Below are positions 39,568 through 46,870 of a stretch of 51,591 bases of DNA, piece by piece. Under the pieces are notes generated by a model that was given only the letters and a program-made list of their open reading frames with translations, had not been told where the DNA came from and did not search any database. Each line of letters begins with the position of its first letter. The stretch's first letter is position 1. Made by a program: the position numbers and the translations under genes. The DNA comes from a virus, in IMG/VR virus record IMGVR_UViG_3300031951_000234, positions 1-51,591 of that record, one strand, 5' to 3'.

Positions 39568-40387
39568 ACGACCTGAAATGGTGTGGCCCGTCGATCCCGA
39601 GTACCATGCGGATTACATCCGCATGGTCGAGCAGGGCCGCGCGGTGGCTGGCGACCTGACGGTCAGCATCGTCGCCATCGCCAGGAACGCGATGCCGCAC
39701 ATCACGAACACGCTGGCCCTGATCGACGAACTGCGGGCCGGCTGGAAGGCGTCGAACGTCTACATCTACGAGAACGATTCGGTGGACGGCACCGCCCAGG
39801 TGCTCGACGAGCACCTGGGCGTGGTCGTCGAGCACGATAGCCTGGGCGGCGAGGACGCCCGTGGCTTCGAGCCGGAGCGGACGATCAGGCTGGCCCACTG
39901 CCGCAACCGCTGCCTGGACAGGGGAGTCTCCAGAGGCTCCTCGGTGACGATCGTCCTCGACACAGACCCGCCTGGCGGCTTCAGCGTGGACGGCGTGTTC
40001 AATAGCGTTGCGTGGTTGGCCCAGAAGCGGAGCGAGCCGTCGGCGATGAAGGCCGGCGGGATGGCCTCCTACTCGCTGTTCAGGAGGCCCGACGGCGTGG
40101 CGCACTACGACGCTTGGGCGGCCCGCCCGCCGTCGTGGTGGCGGGATCGTAGGAACGAGATCGGCTTCCTCTGGTTCTCGTCGTTTCTGCCGCCCGTCGG
40201 CTCACCGCCCTGCCCGATGAACTCCGCGTTCGGCGGCCTGGGCGTCTACTGGACGGAGGCGATCCTGTCAGGCCGGTACGAGGGTGGCGACTGCGAGCAC
40301 GTCGCCCTGCATCGCAGCATGGCGAAGGCCGGCTGGCAGATGTTCCTGAACCCCGGCTGCCGCTATATCTCCGTCTGGGAAGAATGA
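39560..40387 (+). CDS. Glycosyltransferase (CAP59/GT69-like)
   Basis: A 275-residue protein with the pattern of capsule-associated alpha-mannosyltransferases: VSIVAIARNAMPHITNTL, VYIYENDSVDGTAQVL, then 'E-R-T-I-R-L-A-H-C-R-N-R-C-L', and the metal-binding IVLDTDPPGGFS. The C-terminus (CEHVALHRSMAKAGWQMFLNP) has the family's H-x-x-(L/M) helix. Together with the preceding gene it looks able to build a short glycan. The following regulator-like gene overlaps its stop (ATGA). Confidence 0.72.
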   Translation: MTRRPEMVWPVDPEYHADYIRMVEQGRAVAGDLTVSIVAIARNAMPHITNTLALIDELRAGWKASNVYIYENDSVDGTAQVLDEHLGVVVEHDSLGGEDARGFEPERTIRLAHCRNRCLDRGVSRGSSVTIVLDTDPPGGFSVDGVFNSVAWLAQKRSEPSAMKAGGMASYSLFRRPDGVAHYDAWAARPPSWWRDRRNEIGFLWFSSFLPPVGSPPCPMNSAFGGLGVYWTEAILSGRYEGGDCEHVALHRSMAKAGWQMFLNPGCRYISVWEE

Positions 40388-40689
40388 CCCCTCCATCGCG
40401 CCGGCGGATGACGCCGGAGGAACTTGCCGCATCCCTGGAGGGGGCAAACAGGAAGCGCAGGCTACGCCGCCGCTGGGCGTCCGACGCCAGCCTGGAGGAG
40501 TTGGCTGCGGAGTTCGGCGTCGTCGAGCCGGAGTTGCTCCGCATGGCCGAGGAACTTGGCCTCGGCCCGCGCGAGGCCGAGTGCTACCTCCCGAGCCAGG
40601 AAGAGATCCGCCTGGCCTGTTCCAGGCTGCGGGCTGGGTGGTCGGATGCAGAGCGTGAATCCCGCCTTTCGGGTAGGGGCGGCTGCTAG
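40384..40689 (+). CDS. HTH-type protein, 'WSD' family copy 2
   Basis: A 101-residue protein sharing 'P-S-Q-E-E-I-R.....R-A-G-W-S-D-A-E' and a final RLSGRGGC with the protein at 33114. An HTH-like segment (LEELAAEFGVVEPELLRMAEELG, about 38-60) precedes it, after a basic N-terminus (RKRRLRRRW). The two paralogues could bind related sites and control the two glycan-related blocks. Confidence 0.55.
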   Translation: MTPPSRRRMTPEELAASLEGANRKRRLRRRWASDASLEELAAEFGVVEPELLRMAEELGLGPREAECYLPSQEEIRLACSRLRAGWSDAERESRLSGRGGC

Positions 40690-40719
40690 AATGAGATATG
40701 CGACAGGACACGACAACTA

Positions 40720-40917
40720 ATGGCTGTCTCCGAGGTTCGACTGGTCGTCGCGCCACGCGAGGCGCGGCTGGTGCTCGTCCGAGACAACGAGGTTGTCGAG
40801 GAGGAACTCTGGAGGTTCGAGCGGGCGATGGGCCGCTCCGAAGCCGCGCAGGTCGTGAAAGCGGTCTTCGACTCGACATACGACTACATCAACTACGCGG
40901 TCAACGGTGACGATTGA
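40720..40917 (+). CDS. Small hypothetical protein
   Basis: A 65-residue acidic/basic mixed protein (VRLVVAPREARLVLVRDNEVVEEELWRFE) with a beta-then-helix layout. ATG 40720 has no good ribosome site. The stop overlaps the next start by 11 bases. No family recognised; retained because coding bias continues through the overlap. Confidence 0.45.
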   Translation: MAVSEVRLVVAPREARLVLVRDNEVVEEELWRFERAMGRSEAAQVVKAVFDSTYDYINYAVNGDD

Positions 40918-41101
40918 AGATCACATCAACGACGTAAAGGAGTTGCAAAGCCGCTACGGCGACGACACGCCACCACTCATGTCGCGTGTGCCGGAGCCGC
41001 CGCCGAGTCACTGGGGGAAATTGACGAGCCAGAGCAGGACGCTCTCGCCGCAATACATCAAGTTCTTGAACAAGCACAAGGAGGTGCAGAATGGAAAATG
41101 A
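40907..41101 (+). CDS. Small hypothetical protein
   Basis: A 64-residue protein starting at GTG 40907, overlapping the previous gene by 11 bases and the next by 11. It has a helical start (EDHINDVKELQSRYG), a Pro-rich centre and a Lys-rich end. No family recognised. Confidence 0.45.
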   Translation: MTIEDHINDVKELQSRYGDDTPPLMSRVPEPPPSHWGKLTSQSRTLSPQYIKFLNKHKEVQNGK

Positions 41102-41369
41102 GGAAGACCTCTACGGCGCGGGGATGCCGATCCTTGAGAAGTTGAAACTTCTCGCCGAGTGGGCGCCGCTGATCGGCCGCCTCCAGGCCGTGATGGATGC
41201 CTCGACACCCGAGGAGCGTGCGCTGGCGATCGTCAAGACGCTCCAGTGGGCTGCGGGGAAGTCGGCGACCGAGATCGACGACGAGGCGCTGTTCCATCTG
41301 GAGGCCGTGCTCAAGTCGGAGGAGGGCAAGGCGTTCTTCGGCTGGGTCGTCGATAAGGTGCGCGGATGA
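41091..41369 (+). CDS. Helical hypothetical protein
   Basis: A 92-residue helical acidic protein (EDLYGAGMPILEKLKLLAEWAPLIGRLQAVM). GGAGG (41080-41084) precedes ATG 41091. The end FFGWVVDKVRG is amphipathic. It is coupled to the next gene (ATGA). Its order, together with two further small genes and the protease, suggests a late or lysis-related operon. Function unassigned. Confidence 0.6.
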   Translation: MENEEDLYGAGMPILEKLKLLAEWAPLIGRLQAVMDASTPEERALAIVKTLQWAAGKSATEIDDEALFHLEAVLKSEEGKAFFGWVVDKVRG

Positions 41370-41623
41370 CGACGTTTCAGGCGGTCATGGCCGCCGCGGC
41401 CGTCATCACCGCAGCCGTCCCGCAGATCAAGCAGGCCGCCGGCTGGCTGCTGCGGCTGCCGACACCGACGCCGCCCGACCAGGCCGCTCCGTCGTACAGA
41501 GATGCCATCGCCAACCTGGCTGCCGTCAGGCTGCGGCTCAAGGCGACGGGGAAACTCGATGACGACCAGAAGCAGGCGATCGACGTGCTCACGCTTGCCT
41601 TGGTGGACGGGAGCGACGAATGA
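41366..41623 (+). CDS. Small membrane-associated protein
   Basis: An 85-residue protein with a hydrophobic N-terminal helix (AVMAAAAVITAAVP, residues 6-19) and a charged C-terminal helix (LRLKATGKLDDDQKQ). ATGA overlaps on both sides. It could be an inner-membrane lysis component or an anchor, but nothing proves it. Confidence 0.55.
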   Translation: MTTFQAVMAAAAVITAAVPQIKQAAGWLLRLPTPTPPDQAAPSYRDAIANLAAVRLRLKATGKLDDDQKQAIDVLTLALVDGSDE

Positions 41624-42102
41624 AGATCCCTGCGAGGTATGCCGTGGCAGCGGTGCTGTTGTTTTTCGCGTGGAAGGGTGCAGACCTGTCGCTGCCGTGG
41701 CCGCCGCCGCCGCACGACGAGGTCGCAGCCCCACGGCCCGAAAAGCCCCTGCTGGAGTGGGCCGAGCCGATGAGGGCCGTCCTGCCGAAGATGCTCCCGG
41801 CCGACCGCCGCTACATGGCTCGCTTCTACGACGCCTGCGCGTACATCATCCTCAAGGACGGCGACCGCCAAGTGCCGATCATCGGCACCACCGACCAGTT
41901 CGTGACATTCCACGGCGGCAGCCTACGCCTGGCGATCGAGAAGGCGAAGGTCGGGCAGTACCCCGGCCTCGCCGAGGCCATCGACCAGACGTTTGTGAAC
42001 GCGATGGGGGCCGACCCGAAGAAACTCGACCCCGACCCCCGCCGCCGGCTGGTTGCCGCCTGCGGCGTTCTCTCCTGGGTCTTCGGCATCGGCCATGAGT
42101 GA
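41620..42102 (+). CDS. Membrane-anchored hypothetical protein
   Basis: A 160-residue protein with an N-terminal anchor (residues 7-20, YAVAAVLLFFAWKG), a Pro-rich linker (SLPWPPPPHDE) and an extracytoplasmic domain with helical and strand segments (YMARFYDACAYIILKDG, FVTFHGGSLRLAIE). It overlaps the papain-like protease by eight bases. A spanin- or lysis-helper-like role is a reasonable guess. Family not recognised. Confidence 0.55.
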   Translation: MKIPARYAVAAVLLFFAWKGADLSLPWPPPPHDEVAAPRPEKPLLEWAEPMRAVLPKMLPADRRYMARFYDACAYIILKDGDRQVPIIGTTDQFVTFHGGSLRLAIEKAKVGQYPGLAEAIDQTFVNAMGADPKKLDPDPRRRLVAACGVLSWVFGIGHE

Positions 42103-43093
42103 CTTCAGCCCACTCGACGCCTACTCCAGCGGCCTGATGGGCTGCCGGCCCAGCCCTAGGTCGGACGAGGAGTTCGCGGATCTGATTCTCCGTCGCGGCG
42201 GCGACCCCGACGGCGGCAGTGTGGCGCACCAATGGGAGTTCGCCGACGCTGGGAAGGGGAAGTTGACGCTGCTCTTCCCTCGCGTCATGGAGGTCTTCCC
42301 TGACTGCTTCCCAGGCCCGACGCAACTCCTCGGCGACTGTGTTGCGCGAGCGGCCTCAAACTGCCTGCTCACGTCGCTGGGCATGGAGATCGCCGACGGC
42401 AAGCCGGACGAGGTGACGGGCCACGTCGAGGGTGCGCCGGAACTGCCCGAGGCCGGCGTGAAGGCGGGGGTCGTCGCGGCCGAGAGTCTGTGGGCGTGGA
42501 GGGGGTACAACAGCGACGGCTGGATCTGCTCCGAGGCTGCCAAGGTGGCATCGAAGCAGGGGTTCCTGATCCGCAAGCCGTACCCGGAACTGAAGATCGA
42601 CCTGACGAAGTACACCGAGGACACGATCCGCCTGGGCGGCGCGAAGGTGCCGGGCGAGAAGTGGCTGGCCGAGTCGAGCAAGCACGTCGCCAGGACGGCG
42701 ACCTTCCTCAAAGGCCGCGAACAGGTGCGCGACTTCTTGGCGGCCGGGTATGGAGTTTTCCAGTGCTCGGCTCTTGGCTTCGAGCGGACGAGGAACGAGG
42801 ACGGCGTCAGCCGGCAGACGACCGTCTGGCACCACGCCCAACTCTGGCATGGCTATGACGACCGGCCGGAGACGATCCAGAAGTACGGTCAGGCTCTCGT
42901 CCTTTGGCAGAACTCCTGGGCGAGGTGGAACGACGGGCCGCGCCGCGTGCGCGGCACCGACATCGACATCCCGCATGGAGCCTACTGGGCCTTGGCGAGC
43001 ACGATCGACAAGTGCAACTGCATCGCCCTGTCCAGCGTGGCCGGCTGGCCGAAGCGGCAGCACACCACCTACGGAGCCGCTGGGAATGTGTGA
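42095..43093 (+). CDS. Papain-like cysteine protease
   Basis: A 332-residue protein with the C1 peptidase triad pattern: Q77-LLGD-C82 (oxyanion Gln and nucleophile), H245/H246 in WHHAQLWHGYDD and N272 in LWQNSWARWNDG, the latter close to the family's 'K-N-S-W-G'. ATG 42095 is chosen because it follows the membrane-protein overlap. No prodomain or signal peptide is obvious. In a phage a papain-like enzyme may mature virion proteins or attack a protein-rich host envelope; Planctomycetota have an S-layer-like, cysteine-rich coat, which makes the second idea worth testing. It is followed by a lipoprotein gene. Confidence 0.78.
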   Translation: MSDFSPLDAYSSGLMGCRPSPRSDEEFADLILRRGGDPDGGSVAHQWEFADAGKGKLTLLFPRVMEVFPDCFPGPTQLLGDCVARAASNCLLTSLGMEIADGKPDEVTGHVEGAPELPEAGVKAGVVAAESLWAWRGYNSDGWICSEAAKVASKQGFLIRKPYPELKIDLTKYTEDTIRLGGAKVPGEKWLAESSKHVARTATFLKGREQVRDFLAAGYGVFQCSALGFERTRNEDGVSRQTTVWHHAQLWHGYDDRPETIQKYGQALVLWQNSWARWNDGPRRVRGTDIDIPHGAYWALASTIDKCNCIALSSVAGWPKRQHTTYGAAGNV

Positions 43094-43397
43094 GCGGATG
43101 CTAGTGGTGCTGATGGTCATCGTGTTCGCGGGCTGTAGGCCCGCCGAACACGATGACCTCCGTCCATTCGTAGCCGCGGCCGGCTACTACGCGGTCATGG
43201 AGTCGCAGGCCACGCCGACGCCTGCGCCACCGACCCCGAAGCCCGGCCCACGCACATGTGAGAATTGCAACGGCCTCGGGTATCTGACAGACGGCACCGT
43301 GCGAACGGTTTGCCCTGTTTGCAAGGGAAACAAAGTCATCAGCGGAGCAGTGCCATGCCAGAGCGGGACGTGTCGGTCGGTACTTATCGCCCGCTGA
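43086..43397 (+). CDS. Lipoprotein with DnaJ-type zinc finger
   Basis: A 103-residue protein. ATG 43086 overlaps the protease stop by eight bases; ATG 43098 is an alternative. The N-terminal MLVVLMVIVFAGC is a lipoprotein signal with lipobox AGC. After a Pro-rich linker (TPTPAPPTPKPGP) comes CENCNGLGYL....CPVCKGNKV, the CxxCxGxG pattern of DnaJ zinc-finger repeats (two half-repeats). Such lipo-anchored zinc fingers could be outer-membrane lysis or assembly factors. It overlaps the next gene by 43 bases. Confidence 0.7.
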   Translation: MCERMLVVLMVIVFAGCRPAEHDDLRPFVAAAGYYAVMESQATPTPAPPTPKPGPRTCENCNGLGYLTDGTVRTVCPVCKGNKVISGAVPCQSGTCRSVLIAR

Positions 43398-43702
43398 AGG
43401 ATTACGTTCGTCGCCGCGGCGGCATACGTCTTTCCATGCACGGGGGGCTGCGCGAGCGTGTGGTCGAGGAGATCGTCGCCGCCTGGCCCGTCGGCTGCCC
43501 CGTCGAGCACCTAGAGGACGTTGTTCGTGCTCGAATCAGCATTAAGGTCAGGGAGAAGTATGGCAGCGTGATCGCCGTCATACTGCTCTCTGCCTTTATC
43601 AACGTGATCGTGCGTCTCGTCGTCGATTGGTGGCTGGAGCGACACTCGCATCGCGTTCTCATGCAGGGGTGGTCAGATGCCGCGAAGGGTGCCGACGTAT
43701 AG
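43355..43702 (+). CDS. Membrane hypothetical protein
   Basis: A 115-residue protein. ATG 43355 lies inside the lipoprotein gene. A basic N-terminus and a helix-turn-helix-like middle lead to a hydrophobic segment (SVIAVILLSAFINVIVRLVVD, about 70-90) and a basic end. Its stop region overlaps the HNH start by 26 bases. Function unknown; topology suggests a type II membrane protein. Confidence 0.5.
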   Translation: MPERDVSVGTYRPLKDYVRRRGGIRLSMHGGLRERVVEEIVAAWPVGCPVEHLEDVVRARISIKVREKYGSVIAVILLSAFINVIVRLVVDWWLERHSHRVLMQGWSDAAKGADV

Positions 43703-43964
43703 GCCACCAGCGTTTCGCCGCAGGGACGAGGCGCGCCCCAGTTCCCACGAACGGGGGTACGGCTCGGCGGCGTGGAGGCGGCTGCGGCTACAGGTGATCG
43801 CCCGCGACGAGGGCGTCTGCCGCATCTGCGGTGGCGTTGTCACGGGCCGGGGTGACGTTGACCACATCGTGCCGAAGGCGGCCGGCGGCACCGACGCGCT
43901 GGAGAATCTCCAGTACGTTCATGCCGCCTGCCACTCACGCAAGACGGTCAGCGAGAGTCGGTAG
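43677..43964 (+). CDS. HNH endonuclease
   Basis: A 95-residue HNH nuclease. CRICGG (C48, C51) and AACHSRK (C85) form the zinc ribbon, with VDHIVPKAAGG (D62-H63) and N77 in ENLQYVHAACH as the HNH active site. In many tailed phages a small HNH gene sits right before the terminase and helps DNA packaging. Here the terminase is not in the window, so it may lie across the contig break. Its last 17 bases overlap the convergent leftward gene. Confidence 0.88.
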   Translation: MPRRVPTYRPPAFRRRDEARPSSHERGYGSAAWRRLRLQVIARDEGVCRICGGVVTGRGDVDHIVPKAAGGTDALENLQYVHAACHSRKTVSESR

Positions 43965-44235
43965 CCTTCCTGGCGTTCTTTGCCTTCGCTGATCCGCCGG
44001 CCGCGCCCCACTCCCGCACCTTGGCCTGGTGCGCCTCGGAATAGTAGGGGTAATAGAACTGCTTCAGCGTGTCGAGCATCGATCGCTTGATGTAGTTCCT
44101 CCCCAGCACCTCGACCACGCACTCATGCCCGGCCTCCCTGGCCCGGTCGATCGCCCGATAGAAGGTTCGCCTGGGCGCGCCGATCTCGGCGGCCGCCTGC
44201 GGCACGGTCATGTAGTCATTCGTGTCGATTTTCAT
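43948..44235 (-). CDS. Helix-turn-helix DNA-binding protein
   Basis: A 95-residue protein with an excisionase-like HTH (MTVPQAAAEIGAPRRTFYRAIDRA, residues 9-32), then a strand with VVEVLGRNYIKRSML and a basic end (AKAKNARKATDSR). Start at 44235; the longer frame upstream is a shadow. It is the last gene of the leftward block and could repress or direct phage genes. Overlap with the next gene is ATGA. Confidence 0.65.
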   Translation of the reverse strand: MKIDTNDYMTVPQAAAEIGAPRRTFYRAIDRAREAGHECVVEVLGRNYIKRSMLDTLKQFYYPYYSEAHQAKVREWGAAGGSAKAKNARKATDSR

Positions 44236-44504
44236 CGTCGCACCACTCCTATCACGCTGTCTGCCAGATCCACGAAAGCCTCGCCGACACGCCGCAGCGG
44301 TCGCTGCGGCTCCTGCTGGATGACGACCGGCTGCCACACGGGCTGCGGCGCCGGTTGCCACGCAGGGGGATACTGCGTTGCCACGCTCGGGGGCGGCGCC
44401 TGCCGCTCCGCGAGAATCTCGCGGAGCAGGCACACGACGACGACGACGAGCACGGCCCGCCAAGTGTCACGAACCATGCCAAGTATAGGCTGGATAGTTT
44501 GCAT
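44232..44504 (-). CDS. Membrane-anchored small protein
   Basis: A 90-residue protein with one membrane span (residues 17-28, RAVLVVVVVCLL) and a Pro/Gln-rich extracytoplasmic tail. It is coupled to the HTH gene (ATGA). No family recognised. Confidence 0.55.
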   Translation of the reverse strand: MQTIQPILGMVRDTWRAVLVVVVVCLLREILAERQAPPPSVATQYPPAWQPAPQPVWQPVVIQQEPQRPLRRVGEAFVDLADSVIGVVRR

Positions 44505-44507
44505 GGT

Positions 44508-44795
44508 CTACTCCGGTTTGGCGGGGCCGACGCCGCAGGCGACGGCCTTGGCGGCGATCTCGTCGGCTCGGGCGTCGAGTTTCCTGGCCCGAATGCGCAA
44601 CTCGACCGCGCAGGCGGCGAGAGCCTCGGCCTCGGTGGCCGCGATGTGTTCGTGGCCTCGCAGCACCTCGTTGCCGTAACTGCGGCGCAGCAGGCGATGC
44701 TCGGCAGAGATCACCGTCGCTCTGTTCACGATCGCCTCGTCATTGACCGACACGAACGAGACGTACACGTCCTGACCGTCGAGCAACTGCATCAT
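44508..44795 (-). CDS. Small hypothetical protein
   Basis: A 95-residue, Ala/Glu-rich protein; beta strands first (DVYVSFVSVNDEAIV), then a helix bundle. ATG 44795 (or 44792) follows an AAGGAGG-like site. It ends four bases before the membrane protein. No function assigned. Confidence 0.55.
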   Translation of the reverse strand: MMQLLDGQDVYVSFVSVNDEAIVNRATVISAEHRLLRRSYGNEVLRGHEHIAATEAEALAACAVELRIRARKLDARADEIAAKAVACGVGPAKPE

Positions 44796-44834
44796 CGGAT
44801 CGTCCTCCTTGTGGCACTTGTTGTGGTCTGTAGT

Positions 44835-45026
44835 CTATCGTCCTTCTTCGCCCTTGCGCTTCCGTTTTTTCGCCGCTCGCTTCCGCCGCCGCATCTCCTC
44901 CAGTTCGCGGACGGCGGCCTGGGCGACCCGGTTCTGGGCCTCGACGGCGGCCTCGCGGCTGGCGAGGCCGGAATCGACGAGGAACGAGAGCCAGCCGGCT
45001 TCGTAGTCGGTGATTCTGTTGGTCAT
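44835..45026 (-). CDS. Small basic protein
   Basis: A 63-residue protein, start 45026, ending in a strongly basic stretch (RRRKRAAKKRKRKGEEG) that suggests nucleic-acid binding. The longer frame upstream is shadow coding. It is coupled to the previous leftward gene: the stop of 45026-45271 overlaps this start. Confidence 0.55.
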   Translation of the reverse strand: MTNRITDYEAGWLSFLVDSGLASREAAVEAQNRVAQAAVRELEEMRRRKRAAKKRKRKGEEGR

Positions 45027-45271
45027 CAGCAACCGGACATGGCTGCCCGCTCCTCGATGTGGTGCGCCAGTTTTGAAATCTCCTCGTCGCTCCAGTTCGC
45101 CGCCCCGGACGCCTTGATGCCTCGAAGGGCATCGCGATCCGCGACTGGGCCGAAGCCGCCGCGTGCCATCGGCACTTCGTGTTCCTGCCATTTGTTGAAC
45201 ACGACGGCATTCCTGCCGTCTATGATCCGCACCTCGGTGTTTCTGATCGTCAGCATTTCGCTCTTCTTCAT
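45026..45271 (-). CDS. Small hypothetical protein
   Basis: An 81-residue protein from ATG 45271. The upstream open frame reads through PERRN repeats, the translation of the leader motif, and is not part of the gene. It contains a VRIIDGRNAVVFNKW strand pair and a helical C-terminus. Function unknown. Confidence 0.55.
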   Translation of the reverse strand: MKKSEMLTIRNTEVRIIDGRNAVVFNKWQEHEVPMARGGFGPVADRDALRGIKASGAANWSDEEISKLAHHIEERAAMSGC

Positions 45272-45342
45272 CGTCCTCTCCTCGTTTCGCCGCTCGGGGT
45301 TTCTACGCTCCGGGGTGGCGGCTGGCCGCCGGGGCGCGGGGT

Positions 45343-45654
45343 TCACTTACGCTTCTTCGCAGCCGCCTTCTTCTTCGGCTGCTGCTCCACTGGCGTGGCA
45401 CAGCAGAAGTCTGCCGCGTTGACCGCCAGGATCACCTCGTCGTCGCCACTCTCGCCCGTCTGCTGCCAAGCGCAGCACTCCTCGCTCCAGATTTCCGAGT
45501 ACCCTGCCGGAATGTCCTCCGCGTAGACGCACAGCATCCGCCGCCGCGCCATCGCGTTGACGATTGCCGCGCAGTCGTGGGTCGTCAGTTCAATCGTCTT
45601 GCCGTTCGCCAGTTTGCACTGGAGTTTCGTCGTCGTCGTCACCTTGCTAGCCAT
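45343..45654 (-). CDS. Small Cys-containing hypothetical protein
   Basis: A 103-residue protein: strands with KTIELTTHDC, then a CC pair (EECCAWQQ) and FCCATP, and a Lys-rich tail (PKKKAAAKKRK). Its TGA overlaps the leader region of the gene to the left. Zinc or disulphide sites are possible. No family recognised. Confidence 0.55.
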   Translation of the reverse strand: MASKVTTTTKLQCKLANGKTIELTTHDCAAIVNAMARRRMLCVYAEDIPAGYSEIWSEECCAWQQTGESGDDEVILAVNAADFCCATPVEQQPKKKAAAKKRK

Positions 45655-45717
45655 CTTCGCTCTCCTCTGGTTTCGCCGGCCGGGGCTGGCTGGGGTTCGG
45701 GTTGCTACGATCTGGGG

Positions 45718-45957
45718 TCACGCACTGGCTGCGGCAAATCCTTCGGCCGCCAGCCAAGTCTCCTCGGGGATGTTCGGCCGCATGCTCTGGTTCTCCATCA
45801 CACGCACATGCTCGCCAGCCGCAAACATCGCCTCGCGCACGGTCTGGTAGTTGCCGACGAGCCGGCCGTCGCAGCCGACAGAGATGTAGCCGCTCGTCGG
45901 GATCATCTTGAACTCGACCGTGTGATTCAGAACCTTGCAACTGGTGTACTGGGTCAT
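45718..45957 (-). CDS. Small hypothetical protein
   Basis: A 79-residue protein with a beta-rich start (YTSCKVLNHTVEFKMI) and a hydrophobic Ala-rich end. Start follows GAGGAGAGAACG. The GC-rich leader upstream (45958-46059) carries a GGGCC/GGCCC hairpin with loop GTCGT. No function recognised. Confidence 0.5.
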   Translation of the reverse strand: MTQYTSCKVLNHTVEFKMIPTSGYISVGCDGRLVGNYQTVREAMFAAGEHVRVMENQSMRPNIPEETWLAAEGFAAASA

Positions 45958-46059
45958 CGTTCTCTCCTCTTTCTCTAGGTTTCCACGATCCAGGGGCCAC
46001 GACGGCCCGCTCCATGCCCCCGTGCCGGTTTCGCCGGCCGGGGGTCGGGGGCGGGTCGG

Positions 46060-46386
46060 CTAGGCGTTGTAGTCTGTTCCGCAGCATGTGCAGACACTAA
46101 CGGCGCCGCCGCGCTGGACGTTGATGCCGGCAGCGTCGATGGCCGGCGACTCACACTCCACGCAGGCCGGGCAGTAGGCCGACCCGTCGAGCCAGTACCA
46201 ATCTCCCGCCGCCATCGCAGCGGCGACGGCATCGGTGGCGTCTTCGATTGTTTTCGTGCTGCTCCTGTCGATTTCAAGGCCGTTCACCGTGGAAGAGTAA
46301 GTCCACGACCGGCTCCCAACCAGCATCCTCGCAGCGTCTTCCACGGTCGCCGCGCTGCTGCGGACGTTGTTCAGTTTCAGTTCCAT
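46060..46386 (-). CDS. Small zinc-ribbon hypothetical protein
   Basis: A 108-residue protein from ATG 46386. The C-terminal part holds CPACVEC and CTCCG, four cysteines spaced as a zinc ribbon. The N-terminal part (MELKLNNVRSSAATVED) is helical with internal similarity (SAATVEDAARML, STKTIEDATDAV), likely a two-fold repeat. The leader upstream has the hairpin at 46447-46470 and copies of the leader motif. Confidence 0.55.
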   Translation of the reverse strand: MELKLNNVRSSAATVEDAARMLVGSRSWTYSSTVNGLEIDRSSTKTIEDATDAVAAAMAAGDWYWLDGSAYCPACVECESPAIDAAGINVQRGGAVSVCTCCGTDYNA

Positions 46387-46446
46387 CGTCCCTCTCCTCG
46401 TTTCGGGTTCCCCCGCTCGGGGGTCTGTAGTTTCGCTCAGTCCACG

Positions 46447-46470
46447 CCCGCCGGCAACGTGCCGGGCGGG
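46447..46470 (-). repeat. GC hairpin with ACGTT loop, dispersed family copy 3
   Basis: Read on the leftward strand: CCCGC(C)CGGC-ACGTT-GCCGGCGGG with one bulged base. It lies upstream of the gene starting at 46386, in the same orientation as the other copies. Confidence 0.55.
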
Positions 46471-46477
46471 GAAGCCA

Positions 46478-46756
46478 TCAGCCGGCGGGGCAGCAGTCGC
46501 CCCAGTATTCCACGAACGCGACGATCTCGTCGTTCGCCAACCCCTCGGCCACAAGCCGGCGGGCCGACTCCAGCGTGATGCAGTCGTGCGAGACGAGAAG
46601 GCCGCCAAGGGCGGGGTAGTCGTGTTCGCAGTAGGCGATCCAGTCGAGCGCCGGGTCGGCGGCCTCCAGGTCGTCGAGGTAGTCGAAACTCTCGGTCGAG
46701 AGCGGCACCCTGCCCGCCTCGGCGCAGTCCATGTAGAAGGCTTTCACGGCTCCCAT
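46478..46756 (-). CDS. Acidic hypothetical protein
   Basis: A 92-residue acidic protein (FYMDCAEAGRVPLSTESFDYLDDLEAADPALDW...). Central 'D-W-I-A-Y-C-E-H-D-Y-P-A-L-G-G' and final 'W-G-D-C-C-P-A-G' cysteines could bind metal. The leader has two leader-motif copies (46768-46783 and 46789-46804) and a GGGGC/GCCCC hairpin. No family recognised. Confidence 0.55.
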   Translation of the reverse strand: MGAVKAFYMDCAEAGRVPLSTESFDYLDDLEAADPALDWIAYCEHDYPALGGLLVSHDCITLESARRLVAEGLANDEIVAFVEYWGDCCPAG

Positions 46757-46800
46757 CGTTCACTCTCGTTTCTACGTTCGGGGTTCTCGTTCCTACGGTC

Positions 46801-46816
46801 GGGGCCAACGCGCCCC
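46801..46816 (-). repeat. GC hairpin with GCGTTG loop, dispersed family copy 4
   Basis: Five-bp GGGGC/GCCCC stem around GCGTTG on the leftward strand, upstream of the gene starting at 46756. Weaker than the other copies. Confidence 0.45.
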
Positions 46817-46841
46817 TGCCTTGTGTCTCGGTCAGTACCCA

Positions 46842-46870
46842 ACTCTAAGCATCGGCACAGCGGGTGTCAA
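46842..46870 (-). promoter_or_regulatory. Candidate leftward promoter (TTGACA-17-TAGAGT)
   Basis: The -35 (46865-46870) matches consensus; the -10 (46842-46847) matches four of six. It lies over the end of the next gene's coding sequence and would drive the gene starting at 46756. Confidence 0.45.

Noticed and set aside
45272-45346. N-terminal extension of the leftward gene at 45271 (PERRN repeats)
   Set aside because: It is the translation of the leader motif that also precedes other genes; the ribosome site lies directly before ATG 45271.
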